This document shows, in pieces, positions 16,665-23,901 of a stretch of DNA of 64,000 nucleotides. The translations under genes were made by a program, and so were the position numbers. Position 1 is the stretch's first letter. Every line of letters starts with the position of its first letter. The notes beneath the pieces were generated by a model that did no database searches, had not been told where the DNA came from, and saw only the letters and a list, made by a program, of their open reading frames with translations. Origin of the DNA: Acinetobacter lwoffii (lineage in GTDB: Bacteria > Pseudomonadota > Gammaproteobacteria > Pseudomonadales > Moraxellaceae); contig NZ_CP072549.1 in the NCBI RefSeq assembly GCF_019343495.1, positions 2,728,001 to 2,792,000 on the forward strand, written 5' to 3'.

Positions 16665-18779
16665 ATGTCCTTTCCTAAAAATCTAATAACATTGTCAATT
16701 TTTGCTGTAGTTGCGCCTACAGTATTTGCAGAGCAATCCTCATCTTCTATCCCGGTTCAGACCATGGACACGATTCAGGTGCAAGCTCATCCATTGGTGC
16801 AGACTGCAGCAGATTTTGCAGTTGCAGATCATGTCGTGGATCAGAAAGCACTGTCTGAACGCGCCACCACCATTGGTGATGCCTTGGCAGATGAGCTTGG
16901 TGTTTATTCTAATCAATATGGTTCAGGCTCAAGCCGTCCGGTGATTCGGGGTCAAGATGGTCCACGTGTGAAAGTGTTGCAGCATGCGTCTGAAACAGCG
17001 GATGTATCCACTTTATCTCCTGACCATGCTGTCACCGTTGATCCGATTCTGGCGAAACAGGTCGAAGTGATTCGCGGTCCATCTACATTACTTTATGGCG
17101 CTGGTACAGTCGGTGGTCTGGTGAATGTCACTGATCAAAAAATTCCGACCCAGATGCCTGAAGATGGTTTGGAAGGTACAGTCGGCCTGCGTTATAACTC
17201 AGGCAGTGATGAAAAACTGGCAAGTGCTGGTGTGACAGCGGGTATTGGTGAAAACTTTGCTTTGCGTGTAGAAGGCTCAAAACGTAAAGCCAATGATTAT
17301 ATTGCACCGGATTATTTTCATGAGCATGATGACGAATTAGAAAAAGAACGTCGTGTGGGCAATACTTTTGCTGAAGGGCAAACAGTCAATATTGGCGGAT
17401 CATGGATTCATGATCGTGGTTTTGTCGGTCTGTCTTATAGCAACCGTCAGGATCAGTATGGCTTGCCAGGGCATAGTCATGAATATCATGGCTGTGTTTT
17501 ACATGGCGATCATTTTCATGGTTGTCCAACACCTGACCCAGATGCACCAGTCCATGAAGAGCATGGTGGACCATGGGTAGATTTAAAATCTGAACGCTAT
17601 GAAGTACGCACCGAACTGGAACAGCCTTTTGCCGGTGTTGAAAAACTACGTGCACATGCCAGCATTACCGATTATGAACACGATGAACTTGAAGAAAATG
17701 AAGTGATCAGTAACTTTAAAAGCAAAGGTTATGACGGTCGTTTAGAGTTGGTGCACGTGCCAGTTGCAGGTTGGGAAGGGGTGATCGGAACCCAGATTTC
17801 ACAGCAAAAAATTAATCTTGCCGCATCAGAGCATGACCATCATGAAGATGGCGATGAGGACGATGAAGAACATCATGTTCATGGTTCAGGGGTCGTGATG
17901 CCGGACACAAAAACTGACAAATTCAGTCTTTTTGCTTTAGAACATAAGCAACTTGGCGATGTGCATGTTGAACTTGGTGCGCGTGTCGATCATCAAAAAG
18001 TGAAAGTAGATTCGGATCAGAAAGATTATTCGGGGACTGGTGTCTCTGCATCCGCTGCTGCCAACTGGGAATTTGCACCGAACTACAAACTTTCTGTGGT
18101 GGGATCTCATCAGCAGCGTTTGCCTTTAGCTCAAGAACTCTATGCTGATGGCTTGCATTTTGCGACCAATACCTATGAACTCGGTAATCCTGATCTCGAT
18201 AAAGAAACTTCAAATAATCTCGAGTTAGGTCTGCATTATGAAGGGGATAAACTGGATTACCATGTGCATGTCTATCACAACTGGTTTGATGATTATATCT
18301 ATGACGAAACGGTAGCGCAGAAAGGTAATTTACGTGGCGTGCAATATACCCAAGACAAAGCTAGATTTTATGGTACAGAAGCACAAGCCGGTTATCAGAT
18401 CAATGATATGTATAAAGTCAGCGTCTTTGGGGACTATGTGCGTGGCAAGATTGAAGCTGAGAATGCACCACGTGTACCTGCAGGTCGCTTAGGCACCAAA
18501 GTAGAAGCAGACTTTGCCGATGGCTGGTCAGGTTTGGCTGAGTATTATCATGTCTTTAATCAGGACAAGATCGCCAGCTATGAAGATGAAACCCAAGGCT
18601 ACAATATGGTGAATGTTGGCCTGAGTTATGCCAATAGCATTGCAGATAACAATGCTTATCGAGTTTATTTCAAGGCCAACAACCTGCTCGATGATCAGGT
18701 GTATTCACATACTTCATTCCTGTCTAATATTCCGCAGGTGGGTCGCAACTTTACTGTCGGCGTGCAGTATGATTTCTAA
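16665..18779 (+). CDS. znuD: Zinc-responsive TonB-dependent outer membrane receptor ZnuD
   Basis: This 704-residue outer membrane receptor has a signal peptide (about 1-22), a plug domain (PVIRGQDGPRVKVL, EVIRGPSTLLYG) and a beta-barrel ending in F. Three loops are rich in His, Asp and Glu, near residues 214-223, 265-302 and 387-408. The second contains paired HGC motifs. Such loops capture zinc in the meningococcal receptor ZnuD. Together with the Zur operator just upstream, they support zinc import across the outer membrane rather than iron or haem uptake. Uptake needs TonB-ExbBD and a periplasmic zinc ABC system encoded elsewhere. A terminator follows at 18846. Confidence 0.93.
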   Translation: MSFPKNLITLSIFAVVAPTVFAEQSSSSIPVQTMDTIQVQAHPLVQTAADFAVADHVVDQKALSERATTIGDALADELGVYSNQYGSGSSRPVIRGQDGPRVKVLQHASETADVSTLSPDHAVTVDPILAKQVEVIRGPSTLLYGAGTVGGLVNVTDQKIPTQMPEDGLEGTVGLRYNSGSDEKLASAGVTAGIGENFALRVEGSKRKANDYIAPDYFHEHDDELEKERRVGNTFAEGQTVNIGGSWIHDRGFVGLSYSNRQDQYGLPGHSHEYHGCVLHGDHFHGCPTPDPDAPVHEEHGGPWVDLKSERYEVRTELEQPFAGVEKLRAHASITDYEHDELEENEVISNFKSKGYDGRLELVHVPVAGWEGVIGTQISQQKINLAASEHDHHEDGDEDDEEHHVHGSGVVMPDTKTDKFSLFALEHKQLGDVHVELGARVDHQKVKVDSDQKDYSGTGVSASAAANWEFAPNYKLSVVGSHQQRLPLAQELYADGLHFATNTYELGNPDLDKETSNNLELGLHYEGDKLDYHVHVYHNWFDDYIYDETVAQKGNLRGVQYTQDKARFYGTEAQAGYQINDMYKVSVFGDYVRGKIEAENAPRVPAGRLGTKVEADFADGWSGLAEYYHVFNQDKIASYEDETQGYNMVNVGLSYANSIADNNAYRVYFKANNLLDDQVYSHTSFLSNIPQVGRNFTVGVQYDF

Positions 18780-18845
18780 CAGGTCTACTGAAATAATCGA
18801 CCAAATCATCTAGATCTCACTGAAATCTACTTGAAAAATCATAAG

Positions 18846-18882
18846 ATAAAACCTAGCCTGAGTATATTGGGTTAGGTTTTTT
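18846..18882 (+). terminator. Terminator after znuD, abutting the next start codon
   Basis: AAAACCTAGCC pairs with GGTTAGGTTTT (one G-T wobble) around a short loop, and six T residues follow. The tract ends only 3 bp before the ATG of the next gene, and the AGG in the 3' arm is the only candidate Shine-Dalgarno sequence for that ATG. Confidence 0.8.
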
Positions 18883-18885
18883 CTT

Positions 18886-20349
18886 ATGCGTATCTTTCAA
18901 CGAATTCACAATAAATTGAACTGGTCGAATCGCCGTTATGCGACTTTGATCATCAGTATGCTGGCCGTGGGTTATCTGGCTTCGGCGATCTACCACACGT
19001 ATAAGCCTTTGCCAGAAGGTTTGAATTACACGGGCAAGCTGCGTCATGCCGAAGTCAAGTTTCTGGCCGATCAGACTTATCTGGATGCAGAAGGAAAACA
19101 GCATTTAGATCATCGCATTTTTAATGAAATGCTGAAGATGATTGCGGAGGCCAAATCGCTGATTGTGCTGGACATGTTTTTATTTAATCAGCAAACCGGT
19201 GCATCTATGCAGCAGCATCGGGCATTAAGTCAACAACTGAGCGATGCTTTAATCAGTAAGCGCCTGTTGCAGCCTGAGGTGGAAATCAAATTTATTACCG
19301 ATCCGATCAATTCAGTTTATGGTGGGATTAGAACCGAGCAGTATCGGGAATTACGTCAGCACGGTATTGATGTCATTGAAACCAATCTGACGCCATTGCG
19401 GGCTTCCAATCCAAGCTGGTCGGGCTTCTGGTATATCTGTTGCCAGGGCATTGGCAATAATCCGGAAACAGGCTGGTTGCCGAATCCGTTTGGAACAGAA
19501 AAAATTACCCTGCGCAGTTATTTTGATTTGTTTAACTTTAAAGCCAATCATCGCAAAACCATGGTGGTGGATACTGATCAAGGCTGGAAAGCACTGGTCA
19601 CGTCCATGAACCCGCATGATGGCAGTTCACAGCATTCCAATATTGGTTTATTGGTCTGGGGGAGCACAGCTGTGGATATTTTGAAAACAGAACTGTCTGT
19701 GGGCATGATGTCACAAGCGAATATGCCAGCCATTGTCGCTGGGGATTTTCAGGCAGATAGTAGCCAGCCACAAGCTCAGGTGCTGACTGAAAAAGCCATT
19801 TATGATGCGATTCTGAATCTGATTCAGACCGCGAAAGCCAGTGAACAGATTGATCTGGCAATGTTTTATCTGTCTGAGCGAAAAATTATCAAAAGTCTGA
19901 TAGCGGCCCATGAACGTGGTGTCAAAGTCCGGATTTTACTCGACCCAAATAAAGATGCCTTTGGCCGTGAAAAGAATGGAATTCCAAATCGGCAGGTGGC
20001 TTCAGAATTGCACGAAGCGGGTATAAATGTACGTTGGTGTCATACTCAGGGTGAGCAATGTCATAGCAAGATCCTAATGAAGCGCAATGCTCAGCAAGCT
20101 GAAATGATTTTAGGTTCGGCCAATTTTACGGTACGCAATTTGAAAAACTATAATCTGGAAACTAATATGCGCGTGGTGGGTCAGCCTCAGGCCGAAGTCT
20201 TCCGGGATGCCCAGCAATATTTTGAGGGTGCATGGTCAAATCTAAATGGCCGTTCGATGAGCGTAGATTACACTCAATATGCAGAAAACTCATTCTTTAA
20301 ATATTGGCTGTATCGTTTTATGGAATGGAGCGGCTGGTCGACGTTTTAA
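18886..20349 (+). CDS. Phospholipase D family protein (cardiolipin synthase-like)
   Basis: This 487-residue protein has one N-terminal membrane helix (about residues 19-37) followed by two phospholipase D domains. The first HKD motif, NHRKTMVVDTD, is complete. The second, CHSKILMKRN, keeps His and Lys but has Arg where the Asp is usual. Each is followed by the supporting motif (TSMNPHDGSS and GSANFTVRNL). Enzymes of this type make or exchange phospholipid head groups, for example cardiolipin synthases ClsB/ClsC, or cleave phosphodiesters. The exact substrate is unknown. The start codon lies directly after the znuD terminator, so there is no room for a promoter outside that hairpin. The next in-frame ATG would cut the membrane helix. 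Confidence 0.85.
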   Translation: MRIFQRIHNKLNWSNRRYATLIISMLAVGYLASAIYHTYKPLPEGLNYTGKLRHAEVKFLADQTYLDAEGKQHLDHRIFNEMLKMIAEAKSLIVLDMFLFNQQTGASMQQHRALSQQLSDALISKRLLQPEVEIKFITDPINSVYGGIRTEQYRELRQHGIDVIETNLTPLRASNPSWSGFWYICCQGIGNNPETGWLPNPFGTEKITLRSYFDLFNFKANHRKTMVVDTDQGWKALVTSMNPHDGSSQHSNIGLLVWGSTAVDILKTELSVGMMSQANMPAIVAGDFQADSSQPQAQVLTEKAIYDAILNLIQTAKASEQIDLAMFYLSERKIIKSLIAAHERGVKVRILLDPNKDAFGREKNGIPNRQVASELHEAGINVRWCHTQGEQCHSKILMKRNAQQAEMILGSANFTVRNLKNYNLETNMRVVGQPQAEVFRDAQQYFEGAWSNLNGRSMSVDYTQYAENSFFKYWLYRFMEWSGWSTF

Positions 20350-20352
20350 TTT

Positions 20353-20430
20353 TAAATCCCTCCTGACCTCCCTTTTTAAAAAGGGAGGAAAGTCCCTCTT
20401 TGAAAAAGAGGGAGTTAGGGAGATTTTTTA
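20353..20430. repeat. Compound palindromic repeat (AATCCCTCC...GGGAGATT type)
   Basis: The unit has two inner hairpins, CCTCCCTTTTT/AAAAAGGGAGG at 20367-20388 and TCCCTCTT/AAGAGGGA at 20393-20413, framed by an outer pair (TCCCTCC.. and ..TTAGGGAGATT). Left and right halves are imperfect inverted copies of each other. A related unit occurs at 54984-55079. It lies between the convergent PLD-family and 155-residue genes and may act as a bidirectional terminator. Confidence 0.75.
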
Positions 20431-20433
20431 TTA

Positions 20434-20901
20434 TCAGCTTTTTGATTCTGGATTCGGCGGAACCAGCTGATCCAGCTCTTTATCCGTTAATTCATCCAGC
20501 TCAGAAATATCGGTTTTAATTTTCCATTGCGCTTCATCATCAACCGGATTTGGTAAACGCGCTTCTAACCAGTCACAAACTACATCGGGTGGGAAATCTG
20601 CGTGATTACACTGGATCACCCAAGACAGGAAATCTTTGGCTACACCATTCATATATGGCGGTGGCGAAACTGGAAGGAACTGAGTTGGGAGACGTTCATT
20701 TTTAGAAATATAATTCAGGACATGACCTAATTCTTGCACAGTTTGCCAAGCCAGCGGATGATCGACATTGATCTGAAACTTAAACCACCATGCCTGTTTG
20801 CCATCTGAACCATAGCTATCAATCCGTTCTTTCTGAACACTCGGCACTTTAGAAAAATATTCATGTAAACGATCGAAATTTAAATCAGACACAGTATTCA
20901 A
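20434..20901 (-). CDS. Conserved hypothetical protein, 155 residues
   Basis: This is a soluble, acidic protein with no signal peptide or membrane segment. It is rich in Trp (WWFKFQINVDHPLAW) and has a proline-rich centre (FLPVSPPPYM). The C-terminus is an acidic, Asp/Glu-rich tail (ISELDELTDKELDQL). I do not recognise the family and infer no function. It stands alone between convergent and divergent neighbours. Confidence 0.75.
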   Translation of the reverse strand: MNTVSDLNFDRLHEYFSKVPSVQKERIDSYGSDGKQAWWFKFQINVDHPLAWQTVQELGHVLNYISKNERLPTQFLPVSPPPYMNGVAKDFLSWVIQCNHADFPPDVVCDWLEARLPNPVDDEAQWKIKTDISELDELTDKELDQLVPPNPESKS

Positions 20902-21072
20902 CTCGAAACATTAAAAAAAGTAATTTTAGCATAAAGCAGTAGCTTGCCGACGTGCCTGTCAGATTGAAAATAGGCAAGCGCATTACAAAAAATTGCAGCT
21001 CCAACGAGCTTATCCATATTTTCTGCATCTATTTTGTTTAAAATATAAGCAGATTATTCGGAGGAAGCTCAA

Positions 21073-21525
21073 ATGAGAATCGTACTATCGAGTGCAATAT
21101 TCGCTGCTTTGCTATTGGGGGCTTCTGCACAGACGATGGCTGGCAATGCCTGGGTGGGTTATGGTGGTGTAGACCGATCTGTACCGAATTATCGCAGCGC
21201 ACCACGATCTTATGATCCACCACGGCAGCATTATCCGCAACGTCCACTGCCACCGCGACCACATTACCCGCAACGACCACCACATTGGGGTTATCCGCCT
21301 GCGCAGAGTCAAAGTGGATTAAATATTCAGTATCAGGCACCGACCACCATTTATCAAAATTCGAATAGTTATAGGTGGGTCAATGGTGATCCGAATGTTG
21401 CCCGGATTGAAAGTTCGAGATATACGGTAATTACCGATTGGCAGCGTTTAGGACTACCAGCACCGCCACGTGGCAGCTACTGGATTTATGAAAACGGACG
21501 CTATGTACTGATGCCGAATCGTTAA
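21073..21525 (+). CDS. Secreted Pro/Arg-rich protein with RcnB-like C-terminus
   Basis: This 150-residue protein has a signal peptide ending in ASAQTMA (about residue 23), then a low-complexity segment rich in Pro, Arg, His and Tyr (about 38-80). The C-terminal segment (DWQRLGLPAPPRGSYWIYENGRYVLM) fits the RcnB family of periplasmic proteins. RcnB in Escherichia coli helps nickel and cobalt homeostasis. Many relatives only share the fold, so a metal role here is uncertain. The start has GGAGGAAG 5-10 bp upstream. Confidence 0.75.
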   Translation: MRIVLSSAIFAALLLGASAQTMAGNAWVGYGGVDRSVPNYRSAPRSYDPPRQHYPQRPLPPRPHYPQRPPHWGYPPAQSQSGLNIQYQAPTTIYQNSNSYRWVNGDPNVARIESSRYTVITDWQRLGLPAPPRGSYWIYENGRYVLMPNR

Positions 21526-21587
21526 ACTGCTTTAAATTCTGAACGAATAATTCAGTAATAAGCGTAAATAACTAAAAAGACCAAAAT

Positions 21588-21616
21588 AGTTCCCTCTCCT
21601 GTGAGGAGATGAGATA
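21588..21616. repeat. REP-like palindrome next to the IS110 element
   Basis: CCCTCTCCT and AGGAGATGAG form an imperfect palindrome resembling other CCTCTCC/GGAGAGG repeats of this window (41002-41020 and 54934-54957). It lies close to the 3' side of the IS110 transposase gene. Confidence 0.5.
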
Positions 21617-21645
21617 CCGTCTTGGTAGTCAATCAGGTTTTGAGA

Positions 21646-22632
21646 TTATTCGACCAATAAATAATCTCTTTGATAGGCAGTCTGATGTTTTAAAACGCCA
21701 TAACACAGATGTATAAGCTTGCGCATTGCAGCACCTAAAGCACACATTTTATTTTTACCCTGGCTTAATAATCGTTGATATAAAGCTTCAATGTGTGGAT
21801 TATATTTAATCGCTGTTAATGCTGACATATACAATACTGAGCGTATTTTACTGTCACCTGCTTTTGATAAGTGACTTTGCTTGTTGACTGAACTGCCAGA
21901 CAACTGATGTACTGGAACCAAACCTACATATGCAGCAGCTTGACTTGCTTTTTCAAACTTGTGCGAATGAAATAACCCCAACAGTAATAAGCCTGATCGT
22001 TCACCGATTGAAGGAATAGTTTGCAGTAATTTCAAATCCTGTTTCAATGTTGGATCTTGATCTATGTGATTATTTATTAACTTATCAATATGTTCAAGTT
22101 GCTGATTTAAATACTCAATATTCTCTTCAAGTAATTTAATCACAACAACGGAGGTATGAGTGGACTGCGCCTTTTCAAGTCGATTCTTTTCCTGCAATAG
22201 ACTACCTAGATAGACATCTCGTCTGCCTAGTAAAGCTTTTAATAATCTGACATTTTCAGGTTCAGGCTGCCATATGATTAACTTTGCGGTGTAACCATAA
22301 CGTGAAAGAGCTTCACTATCAGCTTTATCCGTTTTATTTAGCATGGACATGCCTTTGGCAAAGGCTCTTACTCGTGAAGGATTAGCCACACAAACCTTTA
22401 CACCTGCATCATATAGATAATATCCCAAATTCTCATGATAAACCGAAGTCGCTTCCATGATTGCTGTCACTTGATCAGGTTCAATTTTAAGAGTGATGAG
22501 CCATTTGAGCAGACTGCCAAAGCCACTTTCTGTATTAGTAAATATTTTATTTTTTCTTTTTCCAGTCAAACCTTGAGGGAAAATGCAACAATCTATTTTG
22601 GTTTTACTGACATCAATACCTAGCATAATCAT
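21646..22632 (-). CDS. IS110-family transposase (bridge-RNA-type recombinase)
   Basis: This 328-residue protein has the two IS110 domains. The N-terminal RuvC-like DEDD domain shows MLGIDVSKTKID, IMEATSVYHENL and NKTDKADSEALSR. The C-terminal Tnp_20 domain shows LLQTIPSIGERSGLLLL, AAYVGLVPVHQLSGSS and the catalytic-serine region SHLSKAGDSKIRSVLYMSA. A coiled-coil linker lies between them (about 150-195). The length is normal and the frame intact, so it may be active. IS110 recombinases are guided by a structured bridge RNA from the element's own non-coding end. The start has AAGGA 8 bp upstream. Confidence 0.95.
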   Translation of the reverse strand: MIMLGIDVSKTKIDCCIFPQGLTGKRKNKIFTNTESGFGSLLKWLITLKIEPDQVTAIMEATSVYHENLGYYLYDAGVKVCVANPSRVRAFAKGMSMLNKTDKADSEALSRYGYTAKLIIWQPEPENVRLLKALLGRRDVYLGSLLQEKNRLEKAQSTHTSVVVIKLLEENIEYLNQQLEHIDKLINNHIDQDPTLKQDLKLLQTIPSIGERSGLLLLGLFHSHKFEKASQAAAYVGLVPVHQLSGSSVNKQSHLSKAGDSKIRSVLYMSALTAIKYNPHIEALYQRLLSQGKNKMCALGAAMRKLIHLCYGVLKHQTAYQRDYLLVE

Positions 22633-22639
22633 GGTGATA

Positions 22640-22920
22640 TTCCTTGAGTTTAAGCTATGATTTTTATCCCATTAACCATCATCTTACCTTGTGAATACAG
22701 CATCAAACTGCTTAGTTACCGTTCAGAGTTGTATGAGGGATAAGGGCAAATTGTAGGTTTTATCTCAGGTTCAAATTTAAGATTTTAGCAGCACTCCAAA
22801 CTCTACAATTTGCGTATAGTGGTAGCTAATCACTATATCAATCAAGATACAAGTAGCACTGCTACGCAAGGGAGAGGTTGCTTGAGATAAATAGTCCTAA
22901 ACCCTGAACGAGGCTTAAGT
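22640..22920 (-). ncRNA. Candidate IS110 bridge RNA in the left-end non-coding region
   Basis: The region upstream of the transposase contains several perfect inverted repeats. GCAAATTGTAG/CTACAATTTGC at 22746-22756 and 22803-22813 is 11 bp and encloses a 46-nt loop. TATAGTG/CACTATA at 22815-22837 has a 9-nt loop. GTAGC/GCTAC lies at 22853-22865. A long stem with a large internal loop is what bridge RNAs use for target or donor pairing. Limits, strand and loop assignment are inferred from IS110 family knowledge. Confidence 0.45.
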
Positions 22921-22963
22921 ATTACTTTAAGCTGAAGTGCAAAAAAAAAGAGGGCTTAAAAGA

Positions 22964-23461
22964 CTAGGCCAATTCATCATCTTCTGGGCGCGGTGTTTTA
23001 CCGAGTGGCAATGGCTTTTCACTATGTTTGTCACGGATCACGGATGGATAGGTCCATGAGGCATAGCGCACCACTAATATCGCAAAGGCCAGAATCAGAA
23101 TCGAACCGGTAATAATCACCAGATCCATGCTGGCTTTATGCGTGTGTTGAATATCTGCAATCAGCAAACGGGTCAGTGCAGTAATGGCAATATAAATCAG
23201 GAAACGTACTGGCATATGGTTGGTTTTAAAATAGATGCCGACCATGGCACCCAGTTCCAGATAAATAAACAACAGAAGAATGTCGTCAATGGTGGCGAAC
23301 TGTTTGACGGTCAGAATGTCGATGACCGTATGGCCAGCAGACCAGATCACCATACAGCCAATAATAAACAGCGCAATATAATGAAAGCTTTCTACAGCAA
23401 GATTACCAAGACGGTCGAGGAGCGCTTCAAATTTTTCAATTTTCGGACGTGATTTAGACAT
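22964..23461 (-). CDS. psiE: PsiE family membrane protein
   Basis: This 165-residue protein has four predicted membrane helices and matches the phosphate-starvation-inducible PsiE family. Typical segments are ESFHYIALFIIG, LLLFIYLELGAMVGIYF and the central MPVRFLIYIAITALTRLL. PsiE is induced by phosphate limitation in Escherichia coli, but its biochemical role is not known. The ATG at 23461 is chosen because AGGAGG sits 6 bp upstream. A longer frame starting 21 bp earlier would include that Shine-Dalgarno sequence inside the gene. Confidence 0.9.
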   Translation of the reverse strand: MSKSRPKIEKFEALLDRLGNLAVESFHYIALFIIGCMVIWSAGHTVIDILTVKQFATIDDILLLFIYLELGAMVGIYFKTNHMPVRFLIYIAITALTRLLIADIQHTHKASMDLVIITGSILILAFAILVVRYASWTYPSVIRDKHSEKPLPLGKTPRPEDDELA

Positions 23462-23634
23462 ATTATCCTCCTGATTTTTCATGTGAAATAAAGATAGTTA
23501 CAGAATAGCGTGCAAAGATCATGCACAGAATGATTGAATGAAAAATAAAGATTAAATTATTTGAACTTTTGCGCTTATTTTAGACTAAATTGCTATATTG
23601 TATGGGTGGTACATTGAATAAATAGGAGAAAAAA

Positions 23635-23841
23635 GTGTTAGATAAAATTCAAACAAAAATTAGCCAATTAGAAGCCGGAAAAAAATTAATCCTCGGCGTA
23701 GGCATTAAGGCTGAAGATATGCAAAAGGTGGTGGAGCTCTGCGAGTCTTTAGAGTCAGAGGGGAATATCAAAATTGTGAATAAACATTCGAATCCGAAAA
23801 GCAATAATCAGACGGATACCTTGCTAATTCAAAAAGTTTAA
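23635..23841 (+). CDS. Small conserved hypothetical protein, 68 residues
   Basis: This is a small soluble protein starting with GTG, with AGGAGA 5 bp upstream. It is mostly helical, with Lys and Glu clusters (KISQLEAGKKLILGVGIKAEDMQKVVELCESLE), and has no cysteine pair or membrane segment. The good Shine-Dalgarno sequence, coding-like composition and a terminator 15 bp after the stop support a real gene. I do not recognise a family. Confidence 0.75.
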   Translation: MLDKIQTKISQLEAGKKLILGVGIKAEDMQKVVELCESLESEGNIKIVNKHSNPKSNNQTDTLLIQKV

Positions 23842-23856
23842 TTGTTGCATTTTCAT

Positions 23857-23885
23857 AAAAAACGCCTGCTGATGCAGGCGTTTTT
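23857..23885. terminator. Bidirectional terminator between the small ORF and the acyl-CoA dehydrogenase
   Basis: A perfect stem, AACGCCTGC with GCAGGCGTT, is flanked by A and T runs. It can serve both convergent genes. Confidence 0.9.
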
Positions 23886-23901
23886 ATTGCAGATTTTTAG
23901 C

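Larger units (their letters stand above)
21600..22930 (-). mobile_element. IS110-family insertion sequence (ends approximate)
   Basis: The element holds one DEDD-type transposase gene and a roughly 300-bp non-coding region upstream of it (to the right, because the gene is on the minus strand). IS110 elements lack long terminal inverted repeats, so the exact ends cannot be read. The octamer CTGAACGA occurs at 21539-21546 and at 22904-22911, roughly bracketing the element, and may relate to its junctions. The element lies between the RcnB-like gene and psiE. Confidence 0.7.
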
